Source of the DNA: Maribellus sediminis
GTDB taxonomy: Bacteria; Bacteroidota; Bacteroidia; Bacteroidales; Prolixibacteraceae
Reading direction: 5' to 3'
DNA: 64,000 nt
NCBI RefSeq assembly: GCF_011799805.1
Contig: NZ_WXUB01000002.1
Span: 992,001 to 1,056,000, forward strand
The translations under genes were made by a program, and so were the position numbers. Below are positions 10,302-19,011 of this stretch, piece after piece (position 1 is the stretch's first letter; every line of letters starts with the position of its first letter). The notes under the pieces were generated by a model. That model saw nothing but the letters and a program-made list of their open reading frames with translations. It searched no databases and was not told the origin of the DNA.

Positions 10302-11195
10302 ATGCAAATAAAGATTTCAATTTTATCCCTGTTCCTTTGCTTTTCGTTGCTTTCGAAAGCGCAAACCGAAACAGGTGTAGCAGAAAAGATCAAGTTGCCA
10401 AATAACGAGCGGATCAAAGCGTTCAAAATCAGCTCAGCAGGTAACTACATTGCATTTACCTCGCTCCTCGACAACAAGACAAAAACCTTGAGTTTAAGAG
10501 ATAATTCCCTGGAAATACTGCCTGAAGAAGCACAGCTAAATTCAATAGCTTTTTCGGCTAACGAACAGCGCGTGTTCTTTCTCGCTGACCAAAACCTTAT
10601 GGTTTATGACCTGAAAAACCGCGAAACGCAAAGCATAACTCAGGATGAATTTAAGTCTTCGCAAAAGTGGTTATGGTGGTATCGTTTCTGGGACTCGAAA
10701 AAAGCTGAAATGCTACGACTCGACTGGAATGCATTGGCAGCAGGAGCAACGCAACTTCCGGCAGTAAGTTTGAAAAACGGAAAGCTCATTTTATCCACTG
10801 AAAACGGTGCTCAGGAAATTGATCCGTTGGATTCGAGGTATTACCTCTCTCCCGGCCTATCGCCCGACCAAACAAAGATTTGCGGCGTGGCTTACGGAAA
10901 AGGAGCTTTTGTTTGCGATCTGAATAAAAAGGTCGTGTTCGGCCCTGAAAAGCTGGAAGCACCAATCTGGATCGATGACGAGCTTATTGTTGGCGTAACG
11001 ACCAAAGATGACGGACTAAATATTCAGCAATCAGCGTTAAAGGTTGTGGACATCCAAACCGGAAAATCGGAAGTTATAGAACTGGCCGGTATAAAGCCTT
11101 TGTCACCAAAATTCAGCAAAGCCGACAATAAAGTGTACTTCCAGACTCCTGATGGAGAAATGTATTCAATAAAAATAAAACACGTAGACGAATGA
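10302..11195 (+). CDS. Exported beta-propeller-like protein of unknown function
   Basis: 297-residue protein with a cleavable signal peptide (MQIKISILSLFLCFSLLSKAQ). The mature part has repeated short strands and turn motifs resembling WD40/PD40 blades (for example IKAFKISSAGNYIAFTS near residue 35 and LSPDQTKICGVAYG near 190), with a Trp-rich insert KWLWWYRFWD around residue 125. It has no lipobox and no catalytic motif I recognise. The next gene starts inside its stop codon (ATGA overlap), so the two are translationally coupled and may form one complex. It probably acts in the periplasm or at the surface beside the GHL10 enzyme; function is unknown. Confidence 0.8.
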   Translation: MQIKISILSLFLCFSLLSKAQTETGVAEKIKLPNNERIKAFKISSAGNYIAFTSLLDNKTKTLSLRDNSLEILPEEAQLNSIAFSANEQRVFFLADQNLMVYDLKNRETQSITQDEFKSSQKWLWWYRFWDSKKAEMLRLDWNALAAGATQLPAVSLKNGKLILSTENGAQEIDPLDSRYYLSPGLSPDQTKICGVAYGKGAFVCDLNKKVVFGPEKLEAPIWIDDELIVGVTTKDDGLNIQQSALKVVDIQTGKSEVIELAGIKPLSPKFSKADNKVYFQTPDGEMYSIKIKHVDE

Positions 11196-12133
11196 AAATG
11201 AAAAAAATGATGCTCTTTCTGGGCCTGTTTGCGGCAATGATCGATTTGTCGAACGCCCAGCCGGTGCAAGGCACCACTCCCCGAAAAATCATCAGTGGAG
11301 AAAACCAGTTTTTCATGCGACCACAGTGGTCTCCCGACGGAACAAAGATTGCTTTTACCGCTGAAAAGAATCAGGGAATCTGGATCAGTAATGCCAAAGG
11401 GAACAAACTAACACAAATAACCGACGACAACGAAGCCGGTTTCGGGTTTAGCTGGTCGGCTGATTCAAAATCGATTTTGGCACGCCCCGTCGTACAAGTG
11501 GATGACCAACGGTTTCACCAGGTAAAAGCCTATGATATTGAGAGCGGTGAAGACAGAATCATTGTTGAAAATACCCGAAAGTTGCAGAGTCTGCCGGTCT
11601 GGAGCAACCACGATGCGTCAATCGCTTTTCTTATGAATAACGCCGTTGAAACACGCAACAGCGGAAAAACTCAGGTTAAATCGGCATCAAAAGATACACC
11701 AAAAGCCATGGCCCTGGGAAATGCACTTAAAACTACAGCCGGCTCTGAAACCATTGAATTCGATCAGTTCAAAGACCGGTACATTTTCAACGTAAAGACC
11801 TCGCCCAACGGACAAAAGATGGTTTTTCAGGTTAACGGGCTTGGATTGTTTGCCTGTAACGCTGACGGCACTGAATTAAAGTCGCTTGGACACAGTGAGC
11901 AAGCAAGCTGGATGCCCGACAACCGTTACATCGTTACTACAAAAGTAGCTGATAACGGTGTGGCGATCACCGCCGCAGAACTGATGCTGATTGATACCGA
12001 ATCAGGTTCGGAATTCCCTTTGCTAAGCGACGCCGATTACATTGCGCTTAATCCTTCGGTTTCGCCCGACGGAGCAAAACTGGTTTTCGAAAATGTGAAA
12101 GACGGCGCCATTTACCTGATGCCTCTTAAATAA
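11192..12133 (+). CDS. Exported TolB-like (PD40) beta-propeller protein
   Basis: 313 residues with a signal peptide ending around SNAQ and several PD40/WD40-like blades: RPQWSPDGTKIAFTA, FSWSADSKSILA and NPSVSPDGAKLVFEN. This is the TolB-type propeller fold used for protein binding. The start codon overlaps the preceding stop by four bases, and the amidase gene follows 20 nt later. Placement between a GHL10 hydrolase and a murein amidase suggests an accessory or scaffold role in peptidoglycan breakdown (inference). No enzymatic residues are visible. Confidence 0.85.
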   Translation: MKMKKMMLFLGLFAAMIDLSNAQPVQGTTPRKIISGENQFFMRPQWSPDGTKIAFTAEKNQGIWISNAKGNKLTQITDDNEAGFGFSWSADSKSILARPVVQVDDQRFHQVKAYDIESGEDRIIVENTRKLQSLPVWSNHDASIAFLMNNAVETRNSGKTQVKSASKDTPKAMALGNALKTTAGSETIEFDQFKDRYIFNVKTSPNGQKMVFQVNGLGLFACNADGTELKSLGHSEQASWMPDNRYIVTTKVADNGVAITAAELMLIDTESGSEFPLLSDADYIALNPSVSPDGAKLVFENVKDGAIYLMPLK

Positions 12134-12153
12134 ACCCACTAAATGAAATTGTT

Positions 12154-14667
12154 ATGAATGTAAGATTTTTACCTACTATATTTTTCATTGGATTGTTGTT
12201 CTTCGTTAACAACTCATTTGCCCAGGTAAGTGGATTGGCCGATTACAAAATTTTTCTCGATCCCGGCCATGCGCAAAAAGAGAATATGGGGCTGTATAAC
12301 TATTCTGAAGCTGAAAAAGTTTTACGTGTTGCCCACGAGTTAAAAGATCTTTTTGAAAGCCAAACCGACATTGAGGCTGTTCACTTGAGCCGCCTGACCG
12401 ATGCTGACCAGATTTCGCTTTCTGAACGTACCGACCTTGCCAATTCGCTGGGTGTCGATTTCTACTATTCCATCCACAGCGATGCGGGGGGTTCTACGGC
12501 AAACAGCACCCTCACCATGTATGGCGGCTGGAGAAAGAACGGTTCTACAGTTGAAAAAAGTCCGGTTGGCGGTAAAGCTTTTGGCGATCTCCTGAATGTA
12601 GACCTTTCCGGAGCAATGCGTATCGCCAACCGTGGCAATTATGCCGACCGTGTTTATTACCAGGGTGAAATTTACCACCACGATAATCAGTGGCCCTACC
12701 TTCATGTGAACCGTACTACAAACATGGCTTCGCTGCTTAGTGAAGGAGGATTCCACACCAATCCGACTCAACAACAACGCAATATGAATGCGAAGTGGAA
12801 AAAACTGGAAGCTATGTCGGCTTTTCGTTCTTTTCTGAAATACAAAGGCATTGAGCCACCGGCAATAGGTGTCGTAACCGGAATTATTACCGATGAAGAC
12901 AATGGGTTGCCTGTTAACGGAGTAGTGGTAACCATTGGCGAAAAACACGATACTACTGACACTTACCAGTCGTTGTTTAAAAATTATTCCACAAAAGACG
13001 GTCAACTTCGAAATGGTTTTTACTGGATTGACAACCTCACTCCGGGAGCAGAAGTGGAAGTGATTTTCAGTTCTGAGGATTATCTACCCAAAACGGTGAG
13101 CCTGACCCTGGCTACCGATTCAGCCGGATGGACAAAGGACAACCTGAGTTTTCTGGATGTGAGTTTAACCAGCAATAAACCACCCCTGGTTGAAAGTGTA
13201 ACGGCTGAAAACGGTCTGGGGAGAGTAATTCCGGGAATGGATCCGATTTCGATCACCTTTAACCGTACCATGAATAAAGAATCGGTGGAACAGGCCATTT
13301 CGGTTTCGCCTGAAGTACCAATCAGTTTTAATTGGAAAGATGATGCCACTATCATGATCAACACGGATAGCCTGGCGTTCAACGCCAACTACACCTTTAC
13401 GATTGCCGACAGCACTGCCAAGAACGACGTTACCGGTCAGTTTCTGGATGGCGATAACGATGGCGTGGAAGGTGGAGCTTATCAATTCGACATAACAACT
13501 TCCACCGAAGACATTACCGCACCGCAGCTACTCACATACTGGCCAAATGATACTACAGCCTCTGCTGAAATAAGGCCGGTGATCAGGATGGTTTACGACG
13601 AAGAAATTGCCGATGAAAGTGTAGCTTCGAACATCGTTTCGGTACAACGTATTTCCGATGGCAGATATGCTTACGGGAAAGTTGGACATGTTGTGGTGAA
13701 CGGTCAAAGTGTTTTGCACTTTTTTACAACGCAGGATCTGGTAAACCGCGAAACTTACCGGGTAAGTATTAAAGCGGGGCTTAAAGATGTGAACGGAAAT
13801 GCAACTGAAGCTTTCAGTTTTACTTTCACAGTTAAGGAGGAAGAAATTACAGCCAAGACCATAATCGACGATTTTAACGCAGGCGTTACCGGCTGGTGGC
13901 AGCCACAGGCATCAGGTTCTACCTCGGGAATTATTACCGAAGTAACCAGTTCGGGTGCCGATACAGAAGAAACCGTTCTTTCGGTTGGCAGTACCGGAAG
14001 TATGAAGCTGAACTACGGCTGGGATGTTGAAGCCTCAGGCCAGTATATCCGCGAATACCTTCCATCAACTGCAGATCAGAATAACAACCGATTTGGCATC
14101 GACGACGTACTGCAAATGTTTGTGATGGGTGATGGTTCCGGCAACCAGTTTCGTTTTATGATCAAAGATGGCGATTCGAAATACGAAGCCAGCCAGTGGT
14201 ACACGCTCGACTGGAAAGGCTGGAAACTTGTTTCGTGGAATTTAAGCGATGATCCGGTTTATGCCTGGGTTAATGGCGACGGTGTGCTGAACGGCGATAA
14301 TTTCCTCGTTGACGGTATCCACCTGCGTTATGCCGATGGCGCTGTTGCGCAGGGAACGCTTTGGTTCGACGACCTGCGTTTTGTAACGCGTTCGGCTTAC
14401 ACACCACCTACCGACGTGGAACTCGTTGCTGATGATGAAATGATCAGCATGTTTCCAAACCCTGCCCGGAGTAAAGTCAGAATTGAAACAAAGGAGAACA
14501 TCAGAAGTGTTTCTTTCTACAATTTATCGGGGCAGCTTACAAAACAACTTCAACCTGATTCACGCGAGGTTGAAATTAAACTGAATGAGATCGAACCGGG
14601 CTTATACCTTGTTAAAATTGAAACGACAAAAGGAATTTCAACTAAAAAACTGAACGTTGTCAAATAA
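12154..14667 (+). CDS. Secreted N-acetylmuramoyl-L-alanine amidase (Amidase_3) with Ig-like and T9SS domains
   Basis: Zinc amidase that removes stem peptides from murein glycan. After a signal peptide (SFAQ, residue 24), the Amidase_3 domain spans about 30-240. It contains the zinc ligands His39 (LDPGHAQ), Glu52 (YSEAEK) and His108 (SIHSDAGG) and the catalytic glutamate Glu197 (LLSEGGFHTNP), all intact. Downstream are a carboxypeptidase-regulatory-like segment, two Big_5-like Ig domains (about 345-560), a beta-sandwich that may bind carbohydrate (about 570-750), and a T9SS type A sorting domain in the last 80 residues (MFPNPARSKVRI, SFYNLSGQL). At 837 residues it is far longer than cell-division amidases. 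It is a secreted or surface enzyme, which suits scavenging more than self-division. Last gene of the + strand cluster. Confidence 0.93.
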   Translation: MNVRFLPTIFFIGLLFFVNNSFAQVSGLADYKIFLDPGHAQKENMGLYNYSEAEKVLRVAHELKDLFESQTDIEAVHLSRLTDADQISLSERTDLANSLGVDFYYSIHSDAGGSTANSTLTMYGGWRKNGSTVEKSPVGGKAFGDLLNVDLSGAMRIANRGNYADRVYYQGEIYHHDNQWPYLHVNRTTNMASLLSEGGFHTNPTQQQRNMNAKWKKLEAMSAFRSFLKYKGIEPPAIGVVTGIITDEDNGLPVNGVVVTIGEKHDTTDTYQSLFKNYSTKDGQLRNGFYWIDNLTPGAEVEVIFSSEDYLPKTVSLTLATDSAGWTKDNLSFLDVSLTSNKPPLVESVTAENGLGRVIPGMDPISITFNRTMNKESVEQAISVSPEVPISFNWKDDATIMINTDSLAFNANYTFTIADSTAKNDVTGQFLDGDNDGVEGGAYQFDITTSTEDITAPQLLTYWPNDTTASAEIRPVIRMVYDEEIADESVASNIVSVQRISDGRYAYGKVGHVVVNGQSVLHFFTTQDLVNRETYRVSIKAGLKDVNGNATEAFSFTFTVKEEEITAKTIIDDFNAGVTGWWQPQASGSTSGIITEVTSSGADTEETVLSVGSTGSMKLNYGWDVEASGQYIREYLPSTADQNNNRFGIDDVLQMFVMGDGSGNQFRFMIKDGDSKYEASQWYTLDWKGWKLVSWNLSDDPVYAWVNGDGVLNGDNFLVDGIHLRYADGAVAQGTLWFDDLRFVTRSAYTPPTDVELVADDEMISMFPNPARSKVRIETKENIRSVSFYNLSGQLTKQLQPDSREVEIKLNEIEPGLYLVKIETTKGISTKKLNVVK

Positions 14668-14677
14668 ATTCATAACC

Positions 14678-14716
14678 AGCACCTGTTCAATTTAGCAGAT
14701 TGAACGGGTGCTTTCT
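14678..14716. terminator. Bidirectional terminator between convergent gene clusters
   Basis: AGCACCTGTTCAA (14678-14690) pairs with TTGAACGGGTGCT (14700-14712) with one G-T wobble and a 9-nt loop, followed by TTCTTTC. It lies between the amidase (+) and the methyltransferase-like gene (-) and can serve both directions. Confidence 0.75.
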
Positions 14717-14717
14717 T

Positions 14718-15266
14718 TCAAAACAAAAACGGAATAAACCGTTTGGTCACCTTCATATAATCCTCATACTCCGCTCCAAAATAAGCAATACACTCCTTTT
14801 CATCGGCACGCGCAGTGAGGTATAAAAATGAACTGGCAAAAATGGTAATGTGAATCAAAATCCAGTCGGGTTGCTTTAAATATGCGCCCCAGGCCAGTAA
14901 CAAAAGCGATGCATACAAAGGATGACGAATGTATTTGTAAATTCCTGTTGTTACAAGTTTCGATGTTCGTTCAAAAGCATACAGATTTTCTTCTCGCCTT
15001 TCCTTCTTTTGCTGCCCTTTCTTTTTAAGCATAACTGTACCTGCAAGCACAAAATACAAGGAACTGAACAATAGAATCCAGGAAATGATCTGGTTCCAGG
15101 AGAAGGGATCTTTAAACCAGAATTCAATCTTGAAGATCAACAATACAAGGATAGCTTCCCAGCTAAAAAAGCGATAAAAACCATGACTGCCTTTTGCCTT
15201 CAACGATTTCCATGAAATAAGTAAAACGGGTAGGCTGACTAAGATAAATGCGAGTAGGTATTTCAT
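14718..15266 (-). CDS. Isoprenylcysteine/phospholipid methyltransferase-family membrane protein
   Basis: 182-residue integral membrane protein with about five hydrophobic segments. The C-terminal half holds the family signature: LVTTGIYKYIRHPLYASLLLLAWG, then a conserved RADEKECIAYFGAEYEDYMK and a terminal KRFIPFL. This is the S-adenosylmethionine-dependent ICMT/PEMT fold, commonly annotated as isoprenylcysteine carboxyl methyltransferase family. The bacterial substrate is unknown and may be a lipid or a small molecule. The gene lies 78 nt downstream of the epimerase gene on the same strand and could be read through from that operon, but a functional link is not evident. Confidence 0.85.
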   Translation of the reverse strand: MKYLLAFILVSLPVLLISWKSLKAKGSHGFYRFFSWEAILVLLIFKIEFWFKDPFSWNQIISWILLFSSLYFVLAGTVMLKKKGQQKKERREENLYAFERTSKLVTTGIYKYIRHPLYASLLLLAWGAYLKQPDWILIHITIFASSFLYLTARADEKECIAYFGAEYEDYMKVTKRFIPFLF

Positions 15267-15301
15267 TGATTAAAAAGACAGAAACATTCGGTTTTAATCA
15301 A
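15266..15301. promoter_or_regulatory. 10-bp inverted repeat at the start of the methyltransferase-like gene
   Basis: TTGATTAAAA (15266-15275) and TTTTAATCAA (15292-15301) are perfectly complementary around a 16-nt loop, touching the start codon of the 14718-15266 gene. It could be a weak terminator for the upstream epimerase operon or an operator. The stem is too AT-rich to be sure of an RNA role. Confidence 0.4.
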
Positions 15302-15344
15302 ATTACGCAATTATCCGGCCAATAAGAAATATACTATTCTGAAA

Positions 15345-16361
15345 TTACAATTTTCTAACCCCAATCCCGGGCAGATCATTCAAAGTTACTTTGCCATCGA
15401 TCACTTTCATGCCTTCAAAAATATCGTTGCTGATCAACAAGGCACCATCCAGATCGGCCCAATCAACAAGCGGGGAAAGCTGAGCCGCCGCAGAAACCGC
15501 ACATGAAGTTTCGGTCATACATCCCAACATCACTTTCATATCAAGCGAGCGGGCTGCATCCACCATCAGTTTCGCTTCGCGCATACCTGTACTTTTCATC
15601 AGTTTAATATTGATGCCGGAATAAACATCTTTCAACCCTGAGATATCATACAAGCGTTGAAATGCCTCATCGGCAATAGTTGGCAGCGGACTGTGAGCCG
15701 TCAGCCAGGCCATGTCATCCAGCTGTTCCTTTGGCATCGGTTGTTCAATAAACACAATCCCCTTTTCTTTTAGCCAGAAGATCATATCCAGCGCCTGTTG
15801 TTTATCGGTCCAACCCTGGTTAGCATCCACACAAAGCGGTACGTCAGTAACCGAACGAATTGTTTCAATGATCTCGCGATCGTTATCGCGTCCCAGTTTT
15901 ATTTTCAGAAACTTAAACTCAGCGGCTTCTTTTGTTTTCTGAATGATCATTTCCCGTGTATCAATCCCGATGGTGTAGGTTGTGAAAGGTGTTTTTTTGG
16001 CATCCAGTCCCCATATCTGATGCCACGATTTTCCCTGAAGTTTCCCTACCAGATCGTGCAAAGCAATGTCCACCGAAGCCTTTGCAGCACTGTTTCCCGG
16101 AGCAATGGAATCCACGTAATCAAGCATGTCATCCATTTTCAGCGGATCGGAAAAACCAGATAGATCAACCTTCTGTAAAAACCGTGAAACAGTTTCATGC
16201 GATTCGCCCAGGTAAGGTGGCATCGAAGCTTCTCCATAACCAACAACTCCCTCATATTCGAGTTCAACCAGCATAACCGGGGTTGATGTTCGCGAACTGG
16301 TTGCAAGATTAAATGCGTGTTTTAGCTTTAGTTCGTAGGGTTCGTAACGTAGTCGGATCAT
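15345..16361 (-). CDS. L-Ala-D/L-Glu epimerase (enolase superfamily)
   Basis: Cytosolic dipeptide epimerase that converts the murein dipeptide L-Ala-D-Glu to L-Ala-L-Glu so that ordinary peptidases can use it. The 338 residues show the muconate-lactonizing subgroup layout: KxK at Lys153/Lys155 (FLKIKLG), metal ligands Asp179 (CVDANQG), Glu206 (FIEQP) and Asp231 (IADEAF), a catalytic Lys at about 253 (NIKLMKS), and the Asp-x-Asp motif (WADLDG, Asp303 and Asp305) that marks dipeptide epimerases and contacts the substrate amino group. It is the last gene of the operon that starts with the GntR regulator, 14 nt after the NlpC/P60 gene. The pair mirrors Bacillus ykfB-ykfC of murein peptide catabolism. 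Confidence 0.9.
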   Translation of the reverse strand: MIRLRYEPYELKLKHAFNLATSSRTSTPVMLVELEYEGVVGYGEASMPPYLGESHETVSRFLQKVDLSGFSDPLKMDDMLDYVDSIAPGNSAAKASVDIALHDLVGKLQGKSWHQIWGLDAKKTPFTTYTIGIDTREMIIQKTKEAAEFKFLKIKLGRDNDREIIETIRSVTDVPLCVDANQGWTDKQQALDMIFWLKEKGIVFIEQPMPKEQLDDMAWLTAHSPLPTIADEAFQRLYDISGLKDVYSGINIKLMKSTGMREAKLMVDAARSLDMKVMLGCMTETSCAVSAAAQLSPLVDWADLDGALLISNDIFEGMKVIDGKVTLNDLPGIGVRKL

Positions 16362-16375
16362 TCTTAGAGTTTTTA

Positions 16376-17560
16376 TTATTCGGGAAGGACCATTTTATAA
16401 AAAGCATTATCCACAATCCACTCAATCCCCTTATCGTCCACATTATTCATTACACGGCGGGCGCGAACGTAGCCTTTTTCGTAATGTTCGGTATAATCTT
16501 CACTTGTGGCATCGAGGCTGTTAACACGCACCTTTCCCGATTCGTGAATAAACTTCTGATCGCCGATGCAAAGCCCAACGTGAGTTACTCTTTCAGGACG
16601 ATCTTCAGTTGCTTTTCTGCCAAAGAATACGAGATCGCCGGCTTCAAGATTTTCATAGCCATTTTCCACGCTGATTTCCTCGCCATACAACGTTTGCTGC
16701 GAAGCATCACGCTGCAGAAGCAAACCGTTAAAATAATAGGCAGTTTTCGTAAAACCGCTACAGTCCATCATTTTAGGCGAAGTTCCACCCCATAGATATG
16801 GCACGCCTTTAAACCGGAAAGCGGTTTTTAAAAGATCTTCTATTGTGAAAGATTTACTGTTCCACTGATCGGTTGAAACACATTCATTTTTCTTCACAAA
16901 AGCCTCGCGACCATCGGGGTAAAGTATTTTGTAATATTCCTTATCCTCATTCTCAACACTGAGCAAATTTCCTAAAACCAGGTCCGATTCCACACCGGAA
17001 TTTTGTTTTGGTTCGGAATAGGCAAAGCCGCTAACCTCGGCATAAATCACTTTTGGCAACTTCTTCCATTCAAGCATTTCGGCATTCGTCTTTGCAGAAA
17101 TACCTGCTCCATCGACCCAGCCAAAATAGCGATCGGGTGTTTGTACAAGGTACCAACCACCTTTTTTCCTGTAAATTTTTACAGGGGTGCCAAACAAAGC
17201 CTGCGTTAACAGTTCTGCTGCATGATCCGGTTTTGCCCGCATGTTACATACCGAAAGCGTAACTATTCCCCATGGATTTTCCTTAAACACTGCTTCGGGA
17301 AGCAATTCGACCTGGAAATCGTAATCGTTTTCCTTTGCCAGTTCCTGAAGCTTCTTAAAAGCCGGTTCCGAAACCGTTGCTCCGTGTAAAATTCTTTCGT
17401 CGTTGTTAACTGTTACATCGAAGTATTCCAGACGAGTGTCGGGAATTATTTCTTTTTGAATCTCCTGTATCTGTTGAGTTGTGACTTTGGGCGTTTGTTG
17501 CTGGCATGCAAACAATAAAACGCCAAAAGCAATAAACAAGATTTTAAAGTAATTCTTCAT
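16376..17560 (-). CDS. NlpC/P60 murein peptidase lipoprotein (YkfC-like gamma-D-Glu-diamino acid endopeptidase)
   Basis: 394-residue lipoprotein (Cys19, LLFAC). The middle holds two bacterial SH3-like domains at about residues 95-155 and 170-228 (VCNMRAKPDH, KKGGWYLVQTPDRYFGWV). The C-terminal NlpC/P60 domain has the catalytic Cys267 (MMDCSGFTK), His327 (RVTHVGL) and a third residue His339 (FIHESG). This SH3-SH3-NlpC/P60 arrangement is that of YkfC-type enzymes, which cut between gamma-D-Glu and the diamino acid in stem peptides with a free N-terminal L-Ala. The expected product, L-Ala-D-Glu, is the substrate of the epimerase encoded 14 nt downstream. It likely acts in the periplasm. Domain call firm; exact bond inferred from the family. 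Confidence 0.9.
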   Translation of the reverse strand: MKNYFKILFIAFGVLLFACQQQTPKVTTQQIQEIQKEIIPDTRLEYFDVTVNNDERILHGATVSEPAFKKLQELAKENDYDFQVELLPEAVFKENPWGIVTLSVCNMRAKPDHAAELLTQALFGTPVKIYRKKGGWYLVQTPDRYFGWVDGAGISAKTNAEMLEWKKLPKVIYAEVSGFAYSEPKQNSGVESDLVLGNLLSVENEDKEYYKILYPDGREAFVKKNECVSTDQWNSKSFTIEDLLKTAFRFKGVPYLWGGTSPKMMDCSGFTKTAYYFNGLLLQRDASQQTLYGEEISVENGYENLEAGDLVFFGRKATEDRPERVTHVGLCIGDQKFIHESGKVRVNSLDATSEDYTEHYEKGYVRARRVMNNVDDKGIEWIVDNAFYKMVLPE

Positions 17561-17574
17561 GATTGAGTTGACTC

Positions 17575-19002
17575 CTAATGATCAGTTAAATATTCCACGT
17601 CCAAATGATACGACCAGGCATCGAAATACAGGTTGCCACCTTTCCATTCAAGTTCTCCCCGTTGAAAATCGTAAGGTTCACTTCGGTAATATTTCTTTTT
17701 GGGCATGAATTCAGCTGCTACATCATCGTTAATGATCAAACGATAGGGATCCATTCCGTTTAAATAAAATTCACGAACCCGGATATCGTCCGAATCGATC
17801 AGTTTGAACGATGGATCAACCGGTACCCAGCCAATACCTTCGTAATATACTTCGGCCCAATCGTGCAGGTTCTTTTCCTGCGGTAAAAGGTACCAGCCAC
17901 TTTGCCATTTGCACGGAATTCCAAGACTCCGTGCCATACTCAGAAACAAAAAAGTCTGCATGCCGCAATCGCCCCGATGATGTTCCAGAACGTATTCAGG
18001 AATGCATTCCATTACCGAATATTCGAGAGCTCCGGCCCACGGAATGTTATCGTTGAGCCAGTAATACAACAACTTAACCTGGCTTACCGGATTGGTTTCG
18101 GCGCCCACAATTTGCTGAGCCAATGCTTTTATATCATCGTTGAATACAATGTGCGGAAGTTGTTCAGAAGTGTATTTTTTATAGAGTGTCGATTCTACAT
18201 CGTAAGGTTTTGTTTCCTCCGGTTTTACATCGAACCACTGCGCTGCAGTTTGCACCGTATATGCAACTTGAAACACAGTTGTTTCGTCTTTTACAGCTTT
18301 TTTCTCCAAATAAACCGATCGCTGATCAACCGTTGTTGGTGCAATATTCATCGCATCGCCATCAATTTGCAGCAACTCGACTTTTGAAGAACGCGCAATA
18401 CCCATTTTAGGATAAGGCAACCAGCAACGAAGAGTTTCTCCTGCAGGAACTGCGTTGACGTCCACTTTAACACTGTAGGTTATTTTCAAGCTTTGCTGGC
18501 TGAAAGGTTCTCTGCCGGCAATTCCTTCTTCAAAATAAGTTGGAATTACTTGCTGTTGAAAAGCTTCTACTCCGCTGTAAGATTCTCCATCGATACTTGC
18601 CTTTAACTTTTTAGCTTCAGGATTTATCCTGAAAAAATTACCGACGGCTCTGGAAAAATAGCGTTTTTCGCCATCGATTACCTTCATTTCAAGCTCACCG
18701 GAATTTTCCCATTTATCCAGGTCTTCATCCTTCAGATCAGGATAATACTTCTCAAATTGCTTTTTAACGTCAGCCCGTTTATACCGAAACTCTTTTCGTA
18801 TTCTTCTGAGCGTTTCCAACTCCACAATGTACTTTTCCTGAAGAAGCGAATCGTTGCGTGATTCACCAATTTTTTGAGAGAGCACAAACTCTGCTTGCCC
18901 AAATTCACCTTTTTGAATCAATTCATTCAAATCATATCCGGATTTTTGCCGGCACGCTGCCAGCGCAATGAAAAGCAATACATTGAGAAATGGTCGGAAC
19001 AC
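17575..19002 (-). CDS. Transglutaminase-like cysteine peptidase lipoprotein
   Basis: 475-residue lipoprotein (lipobox ALAAC, Cys17). An N-terminal helical region (about 20-165) is followed by an Ig-like beta domain (about 170-260) and a transglutaminase-core domain (about 290-420). That domain has an intact triad: Cys346 (HRGDCGMQT), His380 (NLHDWAEVY) and Asp396 (VPVDPSF). Bacterial members are mostly uncharacterised hydrolases or peptidases. Its position between the FadR-type regulator (9 nt upstream) and the YkfC-like peptidase (14 nt downstream) makes a murein stem-peptide cleavage role attractive, but that is an inference from neighbours. Confidence 0.85.
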   Translation of the reverse strand: MFRPFLNVLLFIALAACRQKSGYDLNELIQKGEFGQAEFVLSQKIGESRNDSLLQEKYIVELETLRRIRKEFRYKRADVKKQFEKYYPDLKDEDLDKWENSGELEMKVIDGEKRYFSRAVGNFFRINPEAKKLKASIDGESYSGVEAFQQQVIPTYFEEGIAGREPFSQQSLKITYSVKVDVNAVPAGETLRCWLPYPKMGIARSSKVELLQIDGDAMNIAPTTVDQRSVYLEKKAVKDETTVFQVAYTVQTAAQWFDVKPEETKPYDVESTLYKKYTSEQLPHIVFNDDIKALAQQIVGAETNPVSQVKLLYYWLNDNIPWAGALEYSVMECIPEYVLEHHRGDCGMQTFLFLSMARSLGIPCKWQSGWYLLPQEKNLHDWAEVYYEGIGWVPVDPSFKLIDSDDIRVREFYLNGMDPYRLIINDDVAAEFMPKKKYYRSEPYDFQRGELEWKGGNLYFDAWSYHLDVEYLTDH

Positions 19003-19011
19003 AAAGAAAAA

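Noticed and set aside
12340-13005. 221-codon ORF on the minus strand within the amidase gene
   Set aside because: It is a shadow of the amidase reading frame, whose active-site motifs are intact on the + strand; the translated sequence has no recognisable domain.
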